A stretch of 35,669 nt of DNA from Alistipes sp. (GTDB taxonomy: Bacteria > Bacteroidota > Bacteroidia > Bacteroidales > Rikenellaceae). Below are positions 26,253 to 32,885 of the stretch, piece by piece; the stretch's first letter is position 1, and every line of letters begins with the position of its first letter. Location: positions 49,290 through 84,958 of the forward strand of contig JAHZDG010000009.1 in NCBI GenBank assembly GCA_019422485.1. The letters are read 5' to 3'. Position numbers and translations under genes: made by a program. Below the pieces are notes generated by a model. That model made no database searches and was not told where the DNA came from. It saw nothing but the letters and a program-made list of their open reading frames with translations.

Positions 26253-27532
26253 GAGTATTGATGTTCGGATGGGAATTCCCGCCCCACATTGCCGGAGGTT
26301 TGGGCACCGCCTGTTACGGCATGACGCGCGGGTTGGCCCAAAATGACGTTTCGGTGATTTTCGTGATGCCCAAGGCCTACGGCGACGAAGACCAAAGTTT
26401 TACCCGCATCGTCAATGCCAGCGATGTAGTGACGACCTACGGTCATGCCGGCGATTCCGAATTATGGGAAAAACTGACGTTTATCCACATCAATTCGAAC
26501 ATGGTTCCCTACATCGGCCCCGAAGAGTTCGAAAGTTATACACGCCAACAACGTGAAACCGGCCATTTCGATACCCAAGGCGACTTGTGGAAAGAACGTT
26601 ATACATTTTCGGGAAAATACGGTGCCAACCTGATGGAAGAGGTAGCCCGCTATGCCATGGTGGCCGCCCAGGTGGCCCGCGACCTGGCGGGTGAATTCGA
26701 TGTTATCCATGCCCACGACTGGCTGACCTATTACGCCGGCATCGCTGCCAAACGAGTTTCCGGCAAACCGCTGGTTGTCCACATGCACGCCACGGAATTC
26801 GACCGAAGCGGCGAGCACATCAATCAGGAGGTCTACAACATCGAACGCGCAGGCATGCAGGCTGCCGACCGGGTCATCGCCGTGAGCAACCTCACCCGCA
26901 ACATCGTGATCGAAAAATACGGCATTCCACCTCAGAAAGTCGTGACGGTACATAATGCCGTCCGGTTTGCGGACGACGCCCGGGAAGAAGAACGCAACGT
27001 CCCGGACAAAATCGTCACCTTCCTGGGCCGCATCACCTACCAAAAAGGACCGGACTACTTCGTCGAAGCAGCCGCCAAGGTGCTCAAACGGGTCAAAAAC
27101 GTCCGTTTTGTCATGGCCGGCAGCGGCGATATGATGAACCATATCATCCGCCGTGTCGCCAAACTGGGCATCGCCGACCGGTTCCACTTCACGGGATTCC
27201 TCCGGGGAGACGACGTCCGGAAGATGTTTGCCCTGAGTGATGTGTACGTAATGCCTTCGGTATCGGAGCCGTTCGGGATCTCACCGCTGGAAGCCATGCG
27301 GTCAAACGTTCCGGTCATCATCTCCAAACAGTCCGGGGTGGCTGAAGTGCTCGATTACGCCATCAAAGTCGACTATTGGGATGTCGACGCGCTGGCCGAT
27401 GCCATCTACGGTCTGATCTCCTACCCGGTTCTGGCCAAGATGTCATCCCAGCGAGGACTCAAAGAGGTGATCAACCTGAAATGGGAAGACGCCGCGGCGG
27501 AAATCGCCAACGTCTACCGCTCGGTACTGTAA
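26249..27532 (+). CDS. GT4 glycosyltransferase, glycogen synthase-like
   Basis: The 427-residue protein has the GT-B fold signatures of GT4: M-R-V-L-M-F-G-W-E-F-P-P-H-I-A-G-G-L-G at the N-terminus (donor/acceptor Gly-rich loop), H-A-H-D-W-L, H-M-H-A-T-E, F-L-G-R-I-T-Y-Q-K-G and the E-x7-E motif at Glu340/Glu348 (E-P-F-G-I-S-P-L-E). The start resembles starch/glycogen synthase proteins more than lipopolysaccharide transferases. Coupled by ATGA overlap to the debranching enzyme and followed by a GH57 gene, it is very likely an alpha-glucan elongating enzyme in the cytoplasm. The donor sugar nucleotide is unknown. The debranching enzyme, GT4, GH57 order recurs in Bacteroidetes as far as I recall. 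Confidence 0.88.
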   Translation: MRVLMFGWEFPPHIAGGLGTACYGMTRGLAQNDVSVIFVMPKAYGDEDQSFTRIVNASDVVTTYGHAGDSELWEKLTFIHINSNMVPYIGPEEFESYTRQQRETGHFDTQGDLWKERYTFSGKYGANLMEEVARYAMVAAQVARDLAGEFDVIHAHDWLTYYAGIAAKRVSGKPLVVHMHATEFDRSGEHINQEVYNIERAGMQAADRVIAVSNLTRNIVIEKYGIPPQKVVTVHNAVRFADDAREEERNVPDKIVTFLGRITYQKGPDYFVEAAAKVLKRVKNVRFVMAGSGDMMNHIIRRVAKLGIADRFHFTGFLRGDDVRKMFALSDVYVMPSVSEPFGISPLEAMRSNVPVIISKQSGVAEVLDYAIKVDYWDVDALADAIYGLISYPVLAKMSSQRGLKEVINLKWEDAAAEIANVYRSVL

Positions 27533-27705
27533 CCCGGCCGATTACACAACGGCCGACAGGCAGCCGCCACGTTCTGCTCATACCTACGACAAGCCTCTCC
27601 GCCCCGAAAGGTCACCGGAGAACGAAATAAAATGTATTTACCCACCCGCTCGACCGGAAAATAAACACTCGAACTCCCGACCGAGCCCGTTAAAGACCGA
27701 TGCAT

Positions 27706-28950
27706 ATGAAAAAGCTCATTTGCCTATACTTTCAGGTACACCAGCCGCTGAGGCTGAAAAAGTACCGTTTTTTCAACATGGGTAAAGACCACTACTACCT
27801 CGATGACCAGACCAATCGAGCGATTCTCCACAAAGTGGCCCAGGGTTGCTACCTGCCGATGAACGACCTGCTGCTGAAACTCATCCAACAGTTCGACGGG
27901 AAATTCAAGATCAGTTTTTCGATGTCCGGTATCGCCATCGAACAATTCCGGGCCTATGCACCCGAAGTGCTCGACAGCTTCCGGGCACTGGCCGCTACTG
28001 GCTGTGTCGAGTTTTTGGGTGAAACCTATGCCCACTCGCTTGCTTCTCTGGCCGATCACGACGAATTTGTCGCCCAGGTACGCCAGCACAGCCAGGCGAT
28101 TCAACAAGAGTTCGGTCTGACGCCCAAGGCGTTTCGCAATACGGAGCTGATCTACTCCGACTCGATCGGAGCCGACGTCGCCGAAATGGGATTCACCACC
28201 ATGCTGGCCGAAGGCGCCAAACACCTGTTGGGCTGGAAGAGCCCCAACTATATATACGCCAACGCCATTAACCAAAAGCTCAAACTGTTGTTGCGGAACT
28301 TCAAGCTCAGCGACGATATCGCATTCCGTTTTTCGGACCGCAGTTGGTCGCAATGGCCGCTGACCGTTGACAAATATGTCAGCTGGCTGCGCGACCCCGA
28401 TATGCCGGGCGAAGTGATCAACCTCTTCATGGATTACGAAACCTTCGGCGAGCACCAAAAGGCCAATACCGGCATTTTCGACTTCATGCGATACCTGCCG
28501 GGAGCCATTCTGGCCGGAGGCGATCTGAGTTTCGCCACCCCGAGCGAAGTCGCCGCCCAGTTGCAACCGGTTGCGGTACTGCATGTTCCCTACGCCACCT
28601 CATGGGCCGACGAAGAACGCGACGTTACCGCCTGGTTGGGGAACGAGCTCCAGAACGAAGCCTTCCGCTCGCTGTATGAAATGCGGGAAAAGATCCAACA
28701 CCTCAACTCCCCCGACATGAACCATGTATGGCAATTCATGCAGATTTCCGACCACTTCTACTACATGGCCACCAAATGGTTCTCGGATGGTGACGTTCAC
28801 AGCTACTTCAACCCCTACGACTCGCCTTACGACGCATTCATCAACTACATGAACGTATTGAGCGACTTCAAGATGGAGGTCGACAAACGGTTGGCCCTGC
28901 AAGAAGAAGAGCAAAAAATGAATCTTCAGCCGGAAACCGTCTCCGCTTAA
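27706..28950 (+). CDS. GH57 alpha-amylase-like enzyme
   Basis: The start M-K-K-L-I-C-L-Y-F-Q-V-H-Q-P at 27706 is the usual family N-terminus; an in-frame ATG at 27700 adds two residues. The 414-residue protein has the GH57 motifs: F-Q-V-H-Q-P, the nucleophile Glu147 in F-R-N-T-E-L-I-Y and the acid Asp243 in F-M-D-Y-E-T-F-G-E-H. GH57 members hydrolyse or transfer alpha-1,4/1,6-glucan chains with retention. There is no signal peptide, so it acts in the cytoplasm on glycogen or maltodextrin. It is shorter than typical GH57 branching enzymes, so amylase/glucanotransferase is favoured, but branching activity is not excluded. It follows the GT4 gene after 173 nt with no T-run terminator between them. 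Confidence 0.9.
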   Translation: MKKLICLYFQVHQPLRLKKYRFFNMGKDHYYLDDQTNRAILHKVAQGCYLPMNDLLLKLIQQFDGKFKISFSMSGIAIEQFRAYAPEVLDSFRALAATGCVEFLGETYAHSLASLADHDEFVAQVRQHSQAIQQEFGLTPKAFRNTELIYSDSIGADVAEMGFTTMLAEGAKHLLGWKSPNYIYANAINQKLKLLLRNFKLSDDIAFRFSDRSWSQWPLTVDKYVSWLRDPDMPGEVINLFMDYETFGEHQKANTGIFDFMRYLPGAILAGGDLSFATPSEVAAQLQPVAVLHVPYATSWADEERDVTAWLGNELQNEAFRSLYEMREKIQHLNSPDMNHVWQFMQISDHFYYMATKWFSDGDVHSYFNPYDSPYDAFINYMNVLSDFKMEVDKRLALQEEEQKMNLQPETVSA

Positions 28951-28986
28951 TCGGAGCAACCTCACATCGGTTGAATGAACCGTTTC

Positions 28987-29016
28987 ACAGCCCGGAGACC
29001 TGCACCTCCGGGCTGT
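28987..29016 (+). terminator. Terminator-like hairpin after the GH57 gene
   Basis: ACAGCCCGGAG (28987-28997) pairs perfectly with CTCCGGGCTGT (29006-29016) over an 8-nt loop; the following T-rich run (TGTTTG) is weak. It likely ends the debranching operon. Confidence 0.7.
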
Positions 29017-29289
29017 TGTTTGCTGCCGGTTCCATTCACCTGTTTTTTTTCGCTCTCCGAACAAACCCACACATCTTCCACCCAAAACCTTCACCCCATT
29101 CAGAGCCCCCTGACAGGCCGAGAAACGCACAAACCTAAACGATAACGCAAGATCCTCATTCTTTTTCCTCCGGAAAATACAAACGAACATTCATACAATC
29201 GATTACCGATCTGCATTATTCTCTATCCCCATACTGAGATATTGAAAAATTTCACTATTTTTGTTCGTTGAAGAAACTCAAAAACCAGC
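29017..29289. other. Intergenic region before the thioredoxin-like lipoprotein gene
   Basis: Apart from the hairpin on its left and the -7 element at 29256, no reading frame, repeat or RNA structure stands out. Confidence 0.4.
29256..29263 (+). promoter_or_regulatory. -7 element of the lipoprotein-lpxH-thyA operon
   Basis: TATTTTTG matches TAnnTTTG perfectly, 26 nt before the ATG. A CTG at 29234-29236 lies 19 nt upstream in the -33 position. Confidence 0.55.
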
Positions 29290-30450
29290 ATGAGAAACAC
29301 CCTTATCCTCCTAATGGTCACAGTTCTATTGGCGAGCTGCGGATCTAAGAAACGGGCTCATATCGCCGGTACACTCACCGGACTGAGCAACGATACTTTG
29401 TTACTGGAAGAAATCACCACCCGTGATCGGCGCGTCATCGACACCGTCGTAACCAACGACAAAGGAGATTTCCACTTCACCGTTGAACTGCCTTCGACCA
29501 CGCCTACGTTCTACAGCATCATTCGTTCCAATTTTTCCATTCCCCTGCTGGTTTCCCCGGGCGAACGCATCACCGTTAACTCCTTGGGTGATTTAGACCG
29601 CAACTACACCGTCGAAGGCTCTCCCGACAGCAAACTGCTCAAAGAGTTCACGACGCTCTATCAAACCGGCATCAGCACCATGGACTCTCTCTCCGAACTG
29701 TATGCCCAAACCCGTCCGGCCCCCCAATATGAAGAACGCCGGAAAGAGTTGCTCAAAGAGTACACCCAGGCTTACGTTCAGTTCAAACGGGACCAGATCG
29801 CCTTCATCGTCAAGAACGCCACCTCGCTGGCCTCCTTATACGCTCTGTACCAACACCTCCCGAACGACGAACCGTTGTTCAATGCCAACAGCGACTATAT
29901 GTACTATCGGCTGGTAGCCGACTCGTTGTCGACCCGCTACCCCGAATCGGGACACGTGGTTGCCTTGCTGCGCGATGTGGACGCCCAACAGAAAGCCTTG
30001 GAATTGGCCCATCGTATCAACGACCTAGCGCTGGAACAGACGCACGACTATCCGGAAATCGACCTGCGCGACATGTACGACAAACAGCAGTTGCTCTCTT
30101 CGTCGAACGGGAAGGTCATTCTCGTCGACTTCTGGAACACGAACGACACCCGCAGCGGCGTTCTCAACGCTGAATACAAAGAGCTTTACGAACAATACGC
30201 CTCGAAAGGTTTCGAAATCTATCAGGTCTCCGTGGGTGACAACAAAGCCGACTGGATCAACGCCGTTCTCCAGCAACGCCTGCCGTGGATCAGCGTTATC
30301 GAACCCAACGGGTTTAGCGGGACCTCTGTGCTCAGCTATCAGGTGCAGGGCGTTCCATCCAACGTATTGATCGACAAAGAAGGCCATATCATCGGACGCA
30401 ACTACTATGGTGCGGCCCTGAAAGCCAAAATCGCCGATCTGACCCGTTAA
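29290..30450 (+). CDS. DUF4369/thioredoxin-like lipoprotein lacking the CxxC active site
   Basis: The 386-residue protein starts with a lipoprotein signal (M-R-N-T-L-I-L-L-M-V...L-L-A-S-C, Cys17). Residues ~23-130 form a beta-rich DUF4369-like domain (I-A-G-T-L-T-G-L-S-N-D-T-L-L-L), followed by a helical linker and a C-terminal thioredoxin/AhpC-TSA-like fold from about 265. There V-I-L-V-D-F-W and the cis-Pro-type G-V-P-S-N-V-L-I-D-K-E-G-H-I are kept, but the W-C-x-x-C site reads W-N-T-N-D-T-R-S (282-289) with no Cys. Dithiol redox chemistry is therefore unlikely; a binding or scaffold role in the cell envelope is more plausible. The lpxH-like gene begins 3 nt after its stop codon, so they share a transcript. 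Confidence 0.85.
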   Translation: MRNTLILLMVTVLLASCGSKKRAHIAGTLTGLSNDTLLLEEITTRDRRVIDTVVTNDKGDFHFTVELPSTTPTFYSIIRSNFSIPLLVSPGERITVNSLGDLDRNYTVEGSPDSKLLKEFTTLYQTGISTMDSLSELYAQTRPAPQYEERRKELLKEYTQAYVQFKRDQIAFIVKNATSLASLYALYQHLPNDEPLFNANSDYMYYRLVADSLSTRYPESGHVVALLRDVDAQQKALELAHRINDLALEQTHDYPEIDLRDMYDKQQLLSSSNGKVILVDFWNTNDTRSGVLNAEYKELYEQYASKGFEIYQVSVGDNKADWINAVLQQRLPWISVIEPNGFSGTSVLSYQVQGVPSNVLIDKEGHIIGRNYYGAALKAKIADLTR

Positions 30451-30453
30451 ATC

Positions 30454-31185
30454 ATGTACTATTTTGCCTCGGATGTCCATTTAGGTCTGACGGTCGGTTC
30501 TGATCCTACAGAACGCGAACGTCTGTTCGTCCGGTGGCTCAGTGAAGCGGCTGTCGATGCCGAAGCCATTTTTCTGGTCGGCGACATCTTCGACTTCTGG
30601 TACGAATACCGGCGGGTTATTCCCAAAGGGTTTACCCGTCTCTTGGGCAAACTGTCCGAATTGCACGATCAAGGCATTCCGGTTCATCTGTTTGCCGGAA
30701 ATCACGACATGTGGGCTTTCCGTTACCTGCACGACGAATGCGGCGTAATGCTCCATCCCGGGCCTTATGAGATTTTCGAACTCTACGGCCGGCAAGTCCT
30801 GATCGGTCATGGAGACATTTTAGGCCCCCGTCCATTCTCTCAGCGACTGCTGAGCAGCGTATTCCGCAGCCGATGGATCCAGGCTCTTTACTACTTGGTT
30901 CATCCCGATCTTTCGATGTGCTTCGGGCAGGGATGGAGCCATTCGAACCGCACCTCCCGTCCCATCGCCCACACATTCCGGGGCGAGCAGGAACCCATCG
31001 TGAAATTCGCCCGGGAGATGTTGCAACACAGACCGATCGACCTGTTTGTATGCGGCCATATCCACTGCGCCGAGTACTATCCGCTCAACGCCCAGAGTGC
31101 CATTGCCTTTTTGGGAGAATGGATCGAATCCCCCGTATACGGAGTCTTGACTCCCGACGGTTTTCAACTGAAAAAATATTCGTAA
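30454..31185 (+). CDS. lpxH: UDP-2,3-diacylglucosamine pyrophosphatase-like phosphoesterase
   Basis: The 243-residue calcineurin-like phosphoesterase carries all metal motifs: S-D-V-H-L-G (6-11), G-D-I-F-D-F-W, G-N-H-D, G-H-G-D and G-H-I-H. The D-F-W-Y-E-Y segment and size match LpxH, which removes UMP from UDP-2,3-diacylglucosamine to give lipid X in lipid A synthesis at the inner membrane. Other calcineurin-like enzymes look similar, so the symbol is probable, not certain. It lies 3 nt after the lipoprotein gene and 11 nt before thyA, indicating an operon. Confidence 0.87.
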   Translation: MYYFASDVHLGLTVGSDPTERERLFVRWLSEAAVDAEAIFLVGDIFDFWYEYRRVIPKGFTRLLGKLSELHDQGIPVHLFAGNHDMWAFRYLHDECGVMLHPGPYEIFELYGRQVLIGHGDILGPRPFSQRLLSSVFRSRWIQALYYLVHPDLSMCFGQGWSHSNRTSRPIAHTFRGEQEPIVKFAREMLQHRPIDLFVCGHIHCAEYYPLNAQSAIAFLGEWIESPVYGVLTPDGFQLKKYS

Positions 31186-31196
31186 AACGTTCCGAT

Positions 31197-31991
31197 ATGC
31201 AGACATACCTCGACCTGCTCCGCCATATTACGCTTCACGGCACCCGCAAAAGCGACCGCACCGGGACCGGGACTATCAGCACGTTCGGCTATCAAATGCG
31301 CTTCGATCTGTCGCAAGGGTTCCCGCTGCTCACGACCAAAAAGCTGCATTTGCGTTCGATCATTCACGAGTTGCTGTGGTTTCTGCGGGGGGATACCAAC
31401 ATCCAGTACCTCCACGATAACGGCGTGACCATTTGGGACGAATGGGCCGATGAAAACGGAGATCTGGGGCATGTCTACGGCTACCAATGGCGCAGCTGGC
31501 CCACACCGGACGGCCGCCACATCGACCAGATCGCCCAGGTGGTGGACTCGATCCGTCACAACCCCGATTCGCGCCGCCATATCGTCAGTGCATGGAACGT
31601 AGCCGAAATCGACCAGATGGCGCTACCTCCTTGCCACGCTTTGTTCCAGTTCTATGTGGCCGACGGAAAACTCTCCTGCCAACTCTATCAACGCAGTGCG
31701 GATGTTTTCCTGGGAGTTCCGTTCAACATCGCCTCCTATGCCTTGCTGACCATGATGATGGCTCAGGTCACCGGATTGACTCCGGGCGATTTTGTCCACA
31801 CGCTGGGGGATGCCCATATCTACCTCAACCACACCGAACAGGTGGCACTCCAACTGACCCGTACTCCCCGGCCGTTACCGACCATGAAACTGAATCCGGC
31901 CGTCCAATCGATTTTCGATTTTCAGTACGACGATTTCACGCTGGAAGGCTACGATCCCTATCCGGGCATCAAGGCACCGATCGCCGTATAG
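31197..31991 (+). CDS. thyA: Thymidylate synthase
   Basis: The ATG at 31197 gives exactly 264 residues, the length of E. coli ThyA; an open frame upstream overlaps the lpxH gene and is not homologous. Conserved features include R-T-G-T-G-T, F-P-L-L-T-T-K-K, the catalytic Cys146 in L-P-P-C-H, Q-L-Y-Q-R-S-A-D-V-F-L-G-V-P-F-N-I, G-D-A-H-I-Y-L-N-H and the C-terminal K-A-P-I-A-V. It makes dTMP from dUMP with methylene-tetrahydrofolate, producing dihydrofolate that the folA product downstream recycles. Confidence 0.98.
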   Translation: MQTYLDLLRHITLHGTRKSDRTGTGTISTFGYQMRFDLSQGFPLLTTKKLHLRSIIHELLWFLRGDTNIQYLHDNGVTIWDEWADENGDLGHVYGYQWRSWPTPDGRHIDQIAQVVDSIRHNPDSRRHIVSAWNVAEIDQMALPPCHALFQFYVADGKLSCQLYQRSADVFLGVPFNIASYALLTMMMAQVTGLTPGDFVHTLGDAHIYLNHTEQVALQLTRTPRPLPTMKLNPAVQSIFDFQYDDFTLEGYDPYPGIKAPIAV

Positions 31992-32084
31992 TCCACGAAA
32001 GAACACACTCTCTGAGAGTTTCTTTCTGGAGCCAGGGCCAGCTCCTTCTCCGCCATTGAAAAAAACCTTTAGCTCTATTTCGAC

Positions 32085-32570
32085 ATGATTTCCATTATTG
32101 CAGCCGTTGCACGGAACGGCGTTATCGGACAAGACAACCAACTGATTTGGTACATTCCGGAAGATTTACGCCGCTTCAAGACCCTGACAGTGGGCCATCC
32201 GGTCATCATGGGACGCAAAACATTCGAATCGCTAAAGCGACCCTTACCGGCCCGCATCAACATCGTCATCAGTCGAAATGCCGACTACAAGGCTTCGTGT
32301 GCGATGGTGGTTCACTCTCTGCCCGAGGCACTGGCCTTATTCAACCCCGACAAGGAGACTTTCATCATCGGCGGAGCTGAAATTTATGCTCAGGCGCTGC
32401 CGTTGGCGGACCGGCTCTATCTGACGGAGATCGACGCCGACTATGAAGGCGACACGAAGTTCCCGGCTTGGGACCGTTCGCAGTGGGAAGTCATCGAAGA
32501 GGAACGCCACGAGCAGGGAGAAAAATTTCCGCATCCGTTCTCATTCCTGGTGTACGAACGCAAAAAATAG
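32085..32570 (+). CDS. folA: Dihydrofolate reductase
   Basis: The 161-residue protein has the DHFR hallmarks: I-I-A-A-V-A-R-N-G-V-I-G, I-P-E-D-L-R-R-F-K with the catalytic Asp27, G-R-K-T-F-E-S-L, I-G-G-A-E-I-Y and L-T-E-I-D. The usual L-P-W is L-I-W here, a variation I recall in Bacteroidetes enzymes. It reduces dihydrofolate to tetrahydrofolate with NADPH. It begins 93 nt after thyA, whose product it supports; co-transcription is likely as no T-run terminator separates them. Confidence 0.97.
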   Translation: MISIIAAVARNGVIGQDNQLIWYIPEDLRRFKTLTVGHPVIMGRKTFESLKRPLPARINIVISRNADYKASCAMVVHSLPEALALFNPDKETFIIGGAEIYAQALPLADRLYLTEIDADYEGDTKFPAWDRSQWEVIEEERHEQGEKFPHPFSFLVYERKK

Positions 32571-32826
32571 ACGGGACCTCCCGCACTTGGGCCCGTTTTA
32601 TCCCCATCGAAATACTGGAAAACCCTCACTCACAAAGAGGGATCAACCGCTATGCACAAACCTTCACAACAAACCCCCATCCTTAAAAAAGTGCGGGGTC
32701 ATTAAGGTCTGCACAGGTGGGCGTGACTTTCCGAAAAGCAAGTTCAAAGCGCAAACGCCAAACCGCCAGAATTAACTCAACCCGAAACATCCCCGAGCAA
32801 AAATCGTACGCTTAGCGACTCCCCAT
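32571..32826. other. Intergenic region between convergent folA and polA
   Basis: About 250 bases with no supportable reading frame, RNA gene or repeat; a terminator follows at its right end. Short frames on both strands here lack protein-like composition. Confidence 0.4.
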
Positions 32827-32862
32827 AAAAAAGCTCCGGGGCGAATCCTATCCCCGGAGCTT
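32827..32862 (-). terminator. Intrinsic terminator of polA
   Basis: AAGCTCCGGGG (32831-32841) pairs perfectly with CCCCGGAGCTT (32852-32862); the A6 run at 32827-32832 gives the U-run on the minus strand. It lies 24 nt after the polA stop and may also halt folA transcription. Confidence 0.88.
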
Positions 32863-32885
32863 TGTATGGCAAGTTCCAGCGCACA

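Noticed and set aside
30873..31196. N-terminal extension of thyA overlapping the lpxH-like gene
   Set aside because: The added residues are low-complexity Arg/Pro/His-rich translation of another gene's frame; the start at 31197 gives the exact family length.
32571..32820. Possible small RNA or short gene in the folA-polA gap
   Set aside because: No promoter consensus, no stable hairpin series and no protein-like frame could be supported.
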